Assembly: GCF_018283645.1 (NCBI RefSeq) | Contig: NZ_JAGSXH010000028.1 | Span: forward strand, 1 to 58,618 | Origin: Actinocrinis puniceicyclus | GTDB lineage: Bacteria; Actinomycetota; Actinomycetes; Streptomycetales; Catenulisporaceae | Direction of reading: 5' to 3' | Length of the DNA stretch: 58,618 nt | In this document: one piece after another, positions 51,400 through 58,618 of the stretch | Layout: each line of letters begins with the position of its first letter | How positions within the stretch are numbered: position 1 is the stretch's first letter | Program-made: the position numbers and the translations under genes | Notes under the pieces: generated by a model | What the model was told of the DNA's origin: nothing | Seen by the model: the letters and a program-made list of their open reading frames with translations, nothing else | Databases searched by the model: none

Positions 51400-53739
51400 A
51401 TGAGCACGACGGACACGACGGACACGACGGACATGGCGGGCGCGACACGGGCGCAGGACCCGGTCGTCAGCTTGCGCACGGACCTGGACATCGGCGGGAT
51501 GACCTGCGCCTCCTGCGCCGCGCGCGTCGAACGCAAGTTGAACAAGCTCGACGGCGTCACCGCGAGCGTCAACTACGCCACCGAGCAGGCCAGCGTCCAG
51601 TACCCCGCCACGCTGAGCGAGCAGGACCTGATCGCAGTCGTCGAGGCGGCCGGGTACACGGCGGCGGTGCCCGAGCCGCTCGTCGGACTCGCCGGGCCCG
51701 GCGACGAGGACGCCGCTGCGGGCCAGGATGCCGCGGGCGCGGCGCCGGACACGCGGGACACGGCGGCCGATCCCGCCGCCGCGCTGCTCCAGCGCCTGGT
51801 CATCTCGGCGGTGCTGGCGCTGCCGGTGCTGCTGATGGCCATGATTCCGGCATTGCAGCTGCGCAACTGGCAGTGGCTGTCGCTGACCCTCGCCGCGCCG
51901 GTCGTGATCTGGGGCGGCTGGCCGTTCCACCGCGCCGCGTACACGAACCTGCGGCACGGCGCGGCCACGATGGACACGCTGATCTCGCTCGGCACGCTCG
52001 CCGCCTTCGGCTGGTCGCTCTACGCGCTGTTCTTCGGCGACGCCGGCCACGAGGGCATGCGAATGCCGTTCGAGTTGGTCGCCAGTGGCTCGGGAACCGG
52101 CGCGATCTACCTCGAGGTGGCCTCGGCGGTGGTGGTCTTCATCCTCACCGGGCGGTACTTCGAGGCGCGCGCGAAGCGCAGGTCCGGCGCGGCTCTCAGG
52201 GCACTGCTGCACCTCGGCGCGAAGGACGTGGCGGTGTTGCGCGACGGGCGCGAGACGCGCGTGCCCATCGGCCGGCTCGCGCTCGGGGACCTGTTCGTCG
52301 TGCGCCCGGGGGAGAAGGTGGCGACCGACGGCGAGGTCGTCGAGGGACGCTGCGCGATCGATGCCAGCCTGCTGACAGGGGAGTCGGTCCCGGTGCAGGT
52401 CGGTCCGGGCGACGCGGTGACCGGCGCGACCGTCAACGCGGGCGGGCGGATCGTGGTGCGCGCGACGCGGATCGGCGCGCAGACGCAGTTGGCGCAGATC
52501 GCCCAGCTGGTGGTGCAGGCGCAGACCGGGAAGGCCGCGGTGCAGCGGCTGGCGGACCGGGTCTCAGCGGTCTTCGTCCCGGTCGTCGTCGTGCTGGCGG
52601 TGGCGACGCTGATCGGCTGGCTGGCCGCCGGAGAGGGCACCGCCCGCGCCTTCACGGCCGCGGTCGCCGTGCTCATCATCGCCTGCCCGTGCGCGCTCGG
52701 GCTCGCGACGCCCACCGCGCTGCTGGTCGGAACCGGGCGCGGCGCGCAACTCGGCATTCTGATCAAGGGCCCGCAGGTGCTGGAGTCCACCCGCCGGGTC
52801 GACACGATCGTGCTGGACAAGACCGGGACGGTGACCACCGGCGCGATGACGCTGCTGCGGACCGTCCCGGCGGCGGGAGAGCGGGAGGAGCTCATCCTCC
52901 GGTACGCCGGAGCCGTCGAATCAGCCTCCGAGCATCCGATCGCGGGCGCGGTGGCGAAGGCCGCGGCCGAACGGCTCGGCGACCTGCCCGCGGTACAGCG
53001 GTTCCGCAACACCGACGGTCTCGGCGTGCAAGGGGTCGTCGACGGGCGCGAGGTCGTGGTGGGGCGGCCGCGGATGCTGGCCGAGGAGGGCATCGCCGTT
53101 CCCGCGGAACTGGAGCAGGCGCACGCGGCCGCCGAGCAGCAGGGCGCGACCGCCGTCGCGGTGGCCTGGGACGGCCGGGCCCGGGCGGTCCTCGTGGTCG
53201 GCGACGTGGTCAAACCCGGGTCGGCGCAGGCGATAGCCCGGCTGCGCGACCTCGGGCTCACGCCGATGCTGCTGACCGGCGACAACGCTCGCGCGGCGCG
53301 CCGTATCGCCGAGCAGGTGGGTATCGCGCCCGGGGACGTGTTCGCCGAGGTGCTGCCCGTCGAGAAGGTCGAGCAGGTCAAGCGGTTGCAGGCGGCGGGC
53401 AAGGTGGTGGCGATGGTCGGCGACGGGGTGAACGACGCGGCGGCGCTCGCGCAGGCGGATCTCGGCCTGGCGATGGGCACCGGCGCGGACGCGGCGATCG
53501 AGGCGGCGGATCTGACGCTGGTGGGCGGGGATCCGCGCGCGCTGGCCGACGCGATCCGGCTCTCGCGGCGCACTCTGGCCACCATCAAGGGCAACCTGTT
53601 CTGGGCGTTCGCCTACAACGTCGCGGCGCTCCCGCTGGCGGCGGCCGGTCTTCTCAACCCCCTGATCGCCGGCGCGGCCATGGCCGGCTCGTCGCTGTTC
53701 GTGGTCTCCAACAGCCTGCGCCTGCGCCGGTTCAGCTGA
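51400..53739 (+). CDS. Heavy-metal P1B-type ATPase, CopA-like copper exporter
   Basis: 779 aa. One N-terminal metal-binding domain (GMTCASC, about 34-40), eight membrane helices, CPC in ACPCALGLATPTAL (Cys429, Cys431), phosphorylation motif DKTGT (Asp473), SEHPIAGA, and GDGVNDAAAL in the P domain. CPC plus GMTCASC place it in the Cu(I) group. ATG 51400 follows GAGG; the N-terminus has a TTDTTDTTD repeat. CsoR-like sites precede it but no csoR gene or chaperone is near. Confidence 0.93.
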   Translation: MSTTDTTDTTDMAGATRAQDPVVSLRTDLDIGGMTCASCAARVERKLNKLDGVTASVNYATEQASVQYPATLSEQDLIAVVEAAGYTAAVPEPLVGLAGPGDEDAAAGQDAAGAAPDTRDTAADPAAALLQRLVISAVLALPVLLMAMIPALQLRNWQWLSLTLAAPVVIWGGWPFHRAAYTNLRHGAATMDTLISLGTLAAFGWSLYALFFGDAGHEGMRMPFELVASGSGTGAIYLEVASAVVVFILTGRYFEARAKRRSGAALRALLHLGAKDVAVLRDGRETRVPIGRLALGDLFVVRPGEKVATDGEVVEGRCAIDASLLTGESVPVQVGPGDAVTGATVNAGGRIVVRATRIGAQTQLAQIAQLVVQAQTGKAAVQRLADRVSAVFVPVVVVLAVATLIGWLAAGEGTARAFTAAVAVLIIACPCALGLATPTALLVGTGRGAQLGILIKGPQVLESTRRVDTIVLDKTGTVTTGAMTLLRTVPAAGEREELILRYAGAVESASEHPIAGAVAKAAAERLGDLPAVQRFRNTDGLGVQGVVDGREVVVGRPRMLAEEGIAVPAELEQAHAAAEQQGATAVAVAWDGRARAVLVVGDVVKPGSAQAIARLRDLGLTPMLLTGDNARAARRIAEQVGIAPGDVFAEVLPVEKVEQVKRLQAAGKVVAMVGDGVNDAAALAQADLGLAMGTGADAAIEAADLTLVGGDPRALADAIRLSRRTLATIKGNLFWAFAYNVAALPLAAAGLLNPLIAGAAMAGSSLFVVSNSLRLRRFS

Positions 53740-53788
53740 CCGGCGCACGGGTCGCCGGGGAGCGGGGGCCGATGAGCAACGTGTGCGC

Positions 53789-53815
53789 CTGTAAGTAAGG
53801 TGTCTGTAAGTAAGG
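53789..53815. repeat. CTGTAAGTAAGG direct repeat
   Basis: Two perfect 12-bp copies (53789-53800, 53804-53815) with a 15-bp period lie between the convergent ATPase and threonine aldolase genes. They are AT-rich in a GC-rich setting. A GGGGCCTG repeat follows. Confidence 0.6.
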
Positions 53816-53877
53816 GCCGGAGTAATGCGCGTAAGGGGCCTGCGAGCGAGGGGCCTGGCAGCGGCCGGGGGCCGGGG

Positions 53878-54936
53878 TCAGCCCTCGCGCAGTTCCTGCG
53901 CCACCGCGGCGGCGAACGCGTCGATGTCGGCCTCGGTCGTGTCGAAGGCCGCCATCCAGCGCGCCTCGCCGGTCTGCTCGTTCCACGTGTAGAACCGGAA
54001 ACGCTTCTGCAGCCGCGCGGTGGCGTCCCGCGGCAGGATCACGAAGACCGCGTTCGACTCGACCTGCTGCGTGATCTGCACGCCCGCTAGCCCGCGTACC
54101 GCGTCGGCGAGGCGCCGGGCCATGGCGTTCGCGTGCGCCGCGTTGCGCAGCCACAGGTCGCCGCCGAGCAGCGCCTCGAACTGCACCGAGACGAAGCGCA
54201 TCTTCGAGGCCAGCTGCATCGCCGCCTTGCGCAGGAAGAGCATGCCGCGCACGGCGTCCGGGTTGAGCACCACGACCGCCTCGCCCAGCAGCATCCCGTT
54301 CTTCGTGCCGCCGAAGGACAGCACGTCGACGCCCGCCTCCGTGGTGAACGCGCGCAGCGGCAGGCCGAGCGTCGCGGCGGCGTTCGCCAGCCGCGCCCCG
54401 TCCACGTGGACCTTCATTCCGTGGCCGTGCGCCAGTTCGCAGATCGCCGCGATCTGCTCCGGCGTGTAACAGGTGCCCAGTTCGGTGGTCTGCGCGATCG
54501 AGACGACCCGGGGCTGGGCCCGGTGCTCGTCGCCCCAGCCCCAGGCGTGCCGGGCGATCAGCTCCGGTGTCAGCTTTCCGTCCGGCGCGGGAAGTGTCAG
54601 TAGCTTGAGACCGGCGACCTTCTCCGGGGCGCCGCACTCGTCCACGTTGATGTGCGCCGTCTCCGCGCAGATCACCGACTCCCAGCGCTCCGTCATCGCC
54701 TGGAGTCCCACGACGTTCGCACCGGTGCCGTTGAAGACCGGATACGCCGTCGCCTGCTCGCCGAAGTGCCCGCGGAACACCTCCTGCAGGTGCTCGGTGT
54801 ACGCGTCCTCGCCGTAACTGACCTGGTGGCCGCCGTTGGCGACGGCGAGCGCGGCGAGGATCTCGGGGTGCACGCCGGCGTAGTTGTCGCTGGCGAAGCC
54901 CCGGGACTGCGGGTCGTGGCGTCGTGGGACGGTCAT
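53878..54936 (-). CDS. Low-specificity threonine aldolase-family PLP enzyme
   Basis: 352 aa, fold type I. It begins with RGFASDNYAGVHPEILAALA; has HVDGARLANAAATLG (PLP-contacting Asp179) and the Schiff-base lysine in SFGGTKNGMLLG (Lys212). It splits L-threonine or L-allo-threonine to glycine and acetaldehyde in characterised members. ATG 54936 is used. It is convergent with the copper ATPase gene. No linked pathway genes. Confidence 0.9.
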   Translation of the reverse strand: MTVPRRHDPQSRGFASDNYAGVHPEILAALAVANGGHQVSYGEDAYTEHLQEVFRGHFGEQATAYPVFNGTGANVVGLQAMTERWESVICAETAHINVDECGAPEKVAGLKLLTLPAPDGKLTPELIARHAWGWGDEHRAQPRVVSIAQTTELGTCYTPEQIAAICELAHGHGMKVHVDGARLANAAATLGLPLRAFTTEAGVDVLSFGGTKNGMLLGEAVVVLNPDAVRGMLFLRKAAMQLASKMRFVSVQFEALLGGDLWLRNAAHANAMARRLADAVRGLAGVQITQQVESNAVFVILPRDATARLQKRFRFYTWNEQTGEARWMAAFDTTEADIDAFAAAVAQELREG

Positions 54937-55021
54937 GTCGGTGCGCTCACTGCTCCTGGTTTCGTGCGCCGCCGCGTGTCGTCGCGCGGCGGACTCGGCA
55001 TACCACCATAGGCACCATAGG

Positions 55022-56410
55022 TCAGCGTGTCGTCTGCCCGGTGATCCCCTTCGTGGAGGCCACCACGCCGCGCAGCTTCTTCTCCAGTGCCTCGTAGAAC
55101 ATGCTGAGCGGGAACTCGTCCGGCAGCACCTTGTCCACCAGTGCCCTGGGCGGACCGTCCAGCGGCAGCGCCTCCACCCACGGCCTGCTGAGCCCGAGCG
55201 CCCACGCCGACGCCGGGTTCGGCGTCACATATTCGGCCACCAGCTCGTATGCGGCGATCCAGTGCGCGGTCTTCGGGCGGTCGATGCCGTCGCGGTAGAG
55301 CTTCTCGACCCGCTCGCACAGCGCGACCACCGCCGCGGCCACCCGCGGCCAGTCGATGGTCAGCCGGTTGTCCGTCCAGCGCAGCACGTCGTTCTTGTGC
55401 AGGTACGCGAACAGCAGCTGGCCGCCGAGCCCGTCGTAGTTGCGCACCCGGTTGCCGGTGATCGGGAAGCGGAACAGCCGGTCGAACAGGATCGCGTGCT
55501 GCACCGCGCGCGCCTGCGGCAGACCCTCGCCTTCCAGGCGGACCGCCTCGCGGAACGCGTTCAGGTCACAGCGCAACTCCTCCAGCGAGTACAGCCAGTA
55601 CGGCATCCGCTGCTTGATCATGAACGGGTCGAACGGCAGGTCGCCGTGGCTGTGCGTGCGGTCGTGGATCAGATCCCACAGCACGAACGCGTCCTGCGCG
55701 TGCTGCTGCGAGTCGATCAGCGCGGCGGCCTCGGCGGGAAGTTCGAGCCGCACGGTCTCGGCGGCGGCCTTCGTCACGGCCCGGAACCGGGCGCACTCGC
55801 GGTCGCAGAAGATCGCGCCCCAGGTGAAGACGGGCACCTCGCGCATCGCGACGGTTTCCGGGAAGAGCACGGCCGAGTTCGTGTCGTATCCGGCGGTGAA
55901 CGCGGTGAACGCGACCGGCACGAACATCGGGTTGTCATAGCGGGTCCGTTCCAGCTCGGCCAGCCAGTCCGGCCACACCACGCGCAGCAGCACGGCCTCG
56001 ATGTTGCGGTCCGGGTTGCCGTTCTGGGTGTACATCGGGAACACCACGAGGTGTTCCAGCCCGTCGACGCGCTGGCGTTCGGGCCGGAAGGCGAGCAGCG
56101 AGTCGAGGAAGTCCGGCACGCCGAAGCCGCCGTCCGCCCACCGCTTGAAGTCCGCGCGCACGGCGGTGTGGTACTCGGCGTCGTGCGGGAACAGGGGAGC
56201 GAGAGCTTCGAGGGAGTCGAGCAGCGCGCCCACGGCGGCGCGGGCGTCGGCGAGGTCGTGGGCTGCCGCGTCGATCGAGCCGTCCTTGGATTGCAGCGGC
56301 CGGATCTCCTCGACGGCCGCGACGAGCCGCTGCCACGCCGGATGCCGCTGCGCCCCCGACTCGGCTGGCCGTCCGGCCGGGTGGTCGAGGATCACACCTA
56401 TCTCCGTCAT
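55022..56410 (-). CDS. DUF6421 family protein
   Basis: 462 aa, soluble, mainly helical. Blocks such as VWPDWLAELERTRYDNPMFV, VLWDLIHDRTHSHGDLPFDP and QRMPYWLYSLEELRCDLNAF mark the actinobacterial DUF6421 family. The His/Asp-rich HDRTHSHGD could bind metal, by inference. ATG 56410 follows GGAGCGGGC; upstream in-frame sequence is not supported. The threonine aldolase gene is 86 bp downstream on the same strand. Function is unknown. Confidence 0.8.
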   Translation of the reverse strand: MTEIGVILDHPAGRPAESGAQRHPAWQRLVAAVEEIRPLQSKDGSIDAAAHDLADARAAVGALLDSLEALAPLFPHDAEYHTAVRADFKRWADGGFGVPDFLDSLLAFRPERQRVDGLEHLVVFPMYTQNGNPDRNIEAVLLRVVWPDWLAELERTRYDNPMFVPVAFTAFTAGYDTNSAVLFPETVAMREVPVFTWGAIFCDRECARFRAVTKAAAETVRLELPAEAAALIDSQQHAQDAFVLWDLIHDRTHSHGDLPFDPFMIKQRMPYWLYSLEELRCDLNAFREAVRLEGEGLPQARAVQHAILFDRLFRFPITGNRVRNYDGLGGQLLFAYLHKNDVLRWTDNRLTIDWPRVAAAVVALCERVEKLYRDGIDRPKTAHWIAAYELVAEYVTPNPASAWALGLSRPWVEALPLDGPPRALVDKVLPDEFPLSMFYEALEKKLRGVVASTKGITGQTTR

Positions 56411-56594
56411 CAGCCCGCTCCGTCGGAAGAATTTACGCTGTTTACGCTTGATTCGTGGAAGAATTCTCGCCGACGCGGCGTATGAACGCAAGACCTGAGC
56501 ATGCGAGGGGGTTGTCACGTGCTGCCGCGGACCCCATGCCAAGGGGTGATGGACGCCGGGCGGCCGACCGCGGCGGCCGGTCTTCCGGGGCGGC

Positions 56595-56681
56595 TAGGCG
56601 GTGTTGGGGAATGTATCAAGGCAACGATTCGACCGCCGCTTTGTCGGATTCGCCCCTTGAGGCATTCCCCAACACTGCCTA
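56595..56681. repeat. 87-bp TA-flanked palindromic mini-element (family C)
   Basis: Inverted ends of 27 bp: TAGGCGGTGTTGGGGAATG... and, on the other strand, TAGGCAGTGTTGGGGAATG..., differing at three positions, around a 33-bp centre. TA at each end resembles Tc1/IS630-type target duplication. There is no coding capacity. The right-hand TA is part of the M50 gene TAG stop. The gap 56411-56594 contains nothing else I recognise. Confidence 0.82.
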
Positions 56682-57419
56682 ATGCGCGACGGTGGTCCCG
56701 TGGAAAGCGCTCGGCACCAGCCAGTGTCCGCCGAGCAGCATGGAGCCCAGCGCGACGATCACGAACACGAACACCCACAGGCCCGCCGGCAGCCTCGTCA
56801 GCTTGCCGAGCTGGTCCGCGTCCGAATTCGGGGCGCGGCCGCCGCGGCGCTGCCACTGCAGCTCGAAGACCGGGCGCACGCCGCCGAGCAGCAGGAACCA
56901 CACCGCCAGATACGCGAACGCGGCCTGCACCTTCGCATCGGCGAACCAGGACACGACGAAGGCCAGCGCGCCGGTGGCCAGCACCGCGAGCAGGCCGTAG
57001 AAGTTGCGCAGCATCAGCAGCATGAGCGCCAGCAACCCGACACAGACCCACAGCAGCGCCGTGACATGACCGCGGCCCAGCAGCGCCGCGCCCGCGAGGC
57101 CGAACAGCGACGGCGCGACGTAACCGGCCAGCGCGGTCAGCACCATGCCGAAACCATAAGGCTTCCCATATGACACGGTGACGCCGGATGTGTCCGCATG
57201 TAAGCGTATTCCGCTGAGCCGCCGCCCGGTGAGCAGCGCGGCGAGCGCGTGACCGCCTTCGTGCGCGATGGTGACGGCGTTGCGCGCGACCCGCCACGCG
57301 GGCCGATACGCGACGGTGGCCAACGCGACGGTGGCGGCGGTCAACACCAGCCACCGCGGCGTCGTCGGCTGCGCGGCGGTGACCTCACGCCACAGTTCGC
57401 TGAGACTCGACACGGCCAT
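56679..57419 (-). CDS. M50-like membrane metalloprotease
   Basis: 246 aa. HEGGH (His53 to His57) in VTIAHEGGHALAALLTG is the zinc motif of an M50-like peptidase. Six or so membrane segments follow, with the typical GYVAPSLFGLAGAALL. Such actinobacterial proteins are usually named M50 family metallopeptidases with unknown substrates. ATG 57419 precedes the first conserved residues. The second motif (NPDG) of site-2 proteases is not seen, so proteolytic activity is uncertain. Its stop is at the edge of a mini-element. Confidence 0.82.
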   Translation of the reverse strand: MAVSSLSELWREVTAAQPTTPRWLVLTAATVALATVAYRPAWRVARNAVTIAHEGGHALAALLTGRRLSGIRLHADTSGVTVSYGKPYGFGMVLTALAGYVAPSLFGLAGAALLGRGHVTALLWVCVGLLALMLLMLRNFYGLLAVLATGALAFVVSWFADAKVQAAFAYLAVWFLLLGGVRPVFELQWQRRGGRAPNSDADQLGKLTRLPAGLWVFVFVIVALGSMLLGGHWLVPSAFHGTTVAH

Positions 57420-57432
57420 GTCGGCAAGGATG

Positions 57433-58545
57433 CTAGATCCGGTGTGGTCCGGTCCAGCCTCCGCCGCGCACCGCGTAGTAGATCGGCGGTTCGGAGAACC
57501 CGGCGAGTACGAACACTTCCAACTCGTCCGTGTCGGCATGGTAACCGGTGGTCACCGCCGCTCCCGGCGGAAGACCGGCGCCGCCGGGCACCAGGCCCAC
57601 CGACCACGAGCCGTCCGGTTCCTGTGCGTACTGGCGCAGCCGGCCGTCGTCGTCGACGAGGAACACCAGCAACTGCCGCCCGCCGTCGCGGTAGCCGGTG
57701 GCCAGCGCGGACGGCGCGTGCAGTCCCGCGCCCGGCAGCACGCCGGCGTCCCAGCCGAAACGCTCCCGGCGGAACGAACAAAGCCGGCCGTGCACATCCA
57801 CGGTGAACAGGACCAACCCGCTTCCACCGCCGGGATAGCCGGTGGCCAGCGGCGCGCCCGGCGGCAGTTCGAACTCCTGCAAAAGGCGCGCGTCCGGCGC
57901 TTCGACACGCCACCCGGCGTCGCCGGTCTCGACGACCGCCTGCAACCGACCGGCGCGGTCGATGCCGAACAAGGCCAGCCGGGAGCGTTCGTCCAGATAG
58001 CCGGTGGACACGTTCGACCCGTGCGGCAGCGGCGGGTCCAGCGGAACCCGGCGCGAGTACCAGCGGCCGTCGTCGGTGCCCTGGAAGACCAGCGGCTCGC
58101 CGCTGCGTCCGACCACGAACACGTCCAGTACCGATCCGCCGCTCTGGTAACCGGTGGCGATACACGCGCCCGGTGGGATGCCGACCGCGTCGGGGACCAC
58201 GTCGGCCTGCCAGGTGCGTCCCTCGGGCGTCACGTACACGCGCAGCATGCCGTCCCGGTCGACGGCGAACACGTCGAGTTGCGCGCCGCGCGCCTGATAG
58301 CCGGTCATCAGCGCGCCGGGAGGGTGCAGGTCGGTGCCGAACGGCAGCCCGTCCGCCTGGGGCAGGGCGACGGCCGTCCATGCGCCGCCATCCTGGACCG
58401 CGCAGCGCAGCACCCCACCGGAGTCGATGTGGAATACGTGCAGACGGTTCGGCGCGCGGCTCAACCCGGCCGCAAGCTGCCCTCCGACACGGCCCACGAG
58501 TGGACCCCTCCCTCCCCGGATTCGTGCACTTCGCCGTGTCTCCAT
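57433..58545 (-). CDS. Seven-repeat beta-propeller lectin-like protein
   Basis: 370 aa without a clear signal peptide. Seven repeats of about 48 aa share TGYxxGGxxLxVFxVDxxGxL: for example TGYQARGAQLDVFAVDRDGM, TGYPGGGSGLVLFTVDVHGR and TGYRDGGRQLLVFLVDDDGR; the first is degenerate (RAPNRLHVFHIDSGGVL). Between them lie W-containing strands such as WQADVV and WSVGLV. The pattern suits a seven-bladed propeller of the PLL/fucose-lectin type. A sugar-binding role is inference. It starts 13 bp before the M50 gene start, so the two may be co-transcribed. Confidence 0.7.
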   Translation of the reverse strand: METRRSARIRGGRGPLVGRVGGQLAAGLSRAPNRLHVFHIDSGGVLRCAVQDGGAWTAVALPQADGLPFGTDLHPPGALMTGYQARGAQLDVFAVDRDGMLRVYVTPEGRTWQADVVPDAVGIPPGACIATGYQSGGSVLDVFVVGRSGEPLVFQGTDDGRWYSRRVPLDPPLPHGSNVSTGYLDERSRLALFGIDRAGRLQAVVETGDAGWRVEAPDARLLQEFELPPGAPLATGYPGGGSGLVLFTVDVHGRLCSFRRERFGWDAGVLPGAGLHAPSALATGYRDGGRQLLVFLVDDDGRLRQYAQEPDGSWSVGLVPGGAGLPPGAAVTTGYHADTDELEVFVLAGFSEPPIYYAVRGGGWTGPHRI

Positions 58546-58592
58546 GGTGGGTCATCGAGGGCTTCGACGGCGCGGTTTCGCAGAGATTTCAT

Positions 58593-58618
58593 GGTGCGGG
58601 TGCGGGTGCGGGTGCGGG
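58593..58618. repeat. GGTGCG hexamer repeat at the window edge
   Basis: Four full GGTGCG units plus GG reach the window end, so the array may continue beyond it. Confidence 0.7.

Noticed and set aside
58593-58618. GGTGCG array as a CRISPR or telomere-like end
   Set aside because: Units are 6 bp without spacers and the window simply stops there; a short simple repeat is enough to explain it.

Overview
The window is chromosomal DNA of a very high-GC actinomycete. The evidence is near-saturated G/C at third codon positions, GTG starts, ATGA/GTGA gene overlaps, Tat signals, CBM13/ricin-B-bearing secreted glycosidases, a class F sortase and a DUF6421 protein. A Streptomyces- or Catenulispora-like soil saprophyte fits best, but no rRNA or other taxonomic marker is present, so genus is not claimed. 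No rRNA, tRNA or CRISPR array was seen.

Layout. (1) 1-6200: a PotA/FbpC-type ABC importer operon (Tat lipoprotein, ATPase, two permeases) followed by a Tat-exported GH28 polygalacturonase and a tiny translationally coupled ORF. (2) 6187-9525: LysE-type exporter divergent from an ArgP/LysG regulator that carries an in-frame palindromic insertion; DUF4397 surface protein plus class F sortase. (3) 9652-11448: decayed ABC-2 permease and histidine-kinase remnants, then a two-CBS protein. (4) 11800-15252: a large secreted GH92 alpha-mannosidase with ricin-B domain. (5) 15564-21548: an IclR-controlled catabolic locus (amidohydrolase; family III CoA transferase; citryl-CoA lyase-like enzyme; LigB and LigA extradiol dioxygenase subunits) with the same TGTCCG-N5-CGGACA palindrome in all three promoters. 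(6) 21575-25615: DUF445 and DUF1345 membrane proteins and a GH64 beta-1,3-glucanase with two discoidin domains. (7) 26040-31468: ECF sigma factor with membrane partner, BlaI/M56 pair, DedA and PAP2 proteins, NUDIX hydrolase. (8) 31510-38566: VOC protein, PhyH dioxygenase, TetR with a heterodimeric ABC exporter, double ABM-fold protein. (9) 38759-42312: a GH30-ricin-B gene broken apart, its middle replaced by about 2.9 kb of accessory DNA (XRE regulator, small hypotheticals, nested inverted repeats), then its ROK regulator. (10) 43960-45784: GNAT, PNPOx-fold and MarR genes. (11) 45815-50349: a phosphate uptake operon in which PstC and PstA are one polypeptide and a lone PhoB-type DNA-binding domain is encoded before PstB. 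(12) 50687-58545: histidine phosphatase, copper-type P1B ATPase behind two CsoR-like sites, threonine aldolase, DUF6421 protein, M50-like membrane protease, and a seven-repeat beta-propeller lectin-like protein.

Themes. Much of the window is for polymer breakdown (pectin, mannan, beta-1,3-glucan, a lost GH30 substrate), with LacI-type palindromes beside the GH92 and GH64 genes, plus aromatic-ring catabolism and phosphate scavenging. Three families of small palindromic, transposase-free elements are scattered through it. Several of them sit exactly on TAG stop codons, and one has been absorbed into a protein. The best candidates for undescribed biology are the LigAB/CoA-transferase/citryl-lyase operon with its operator set and the fused PstCA-wHTH phosphate operon.
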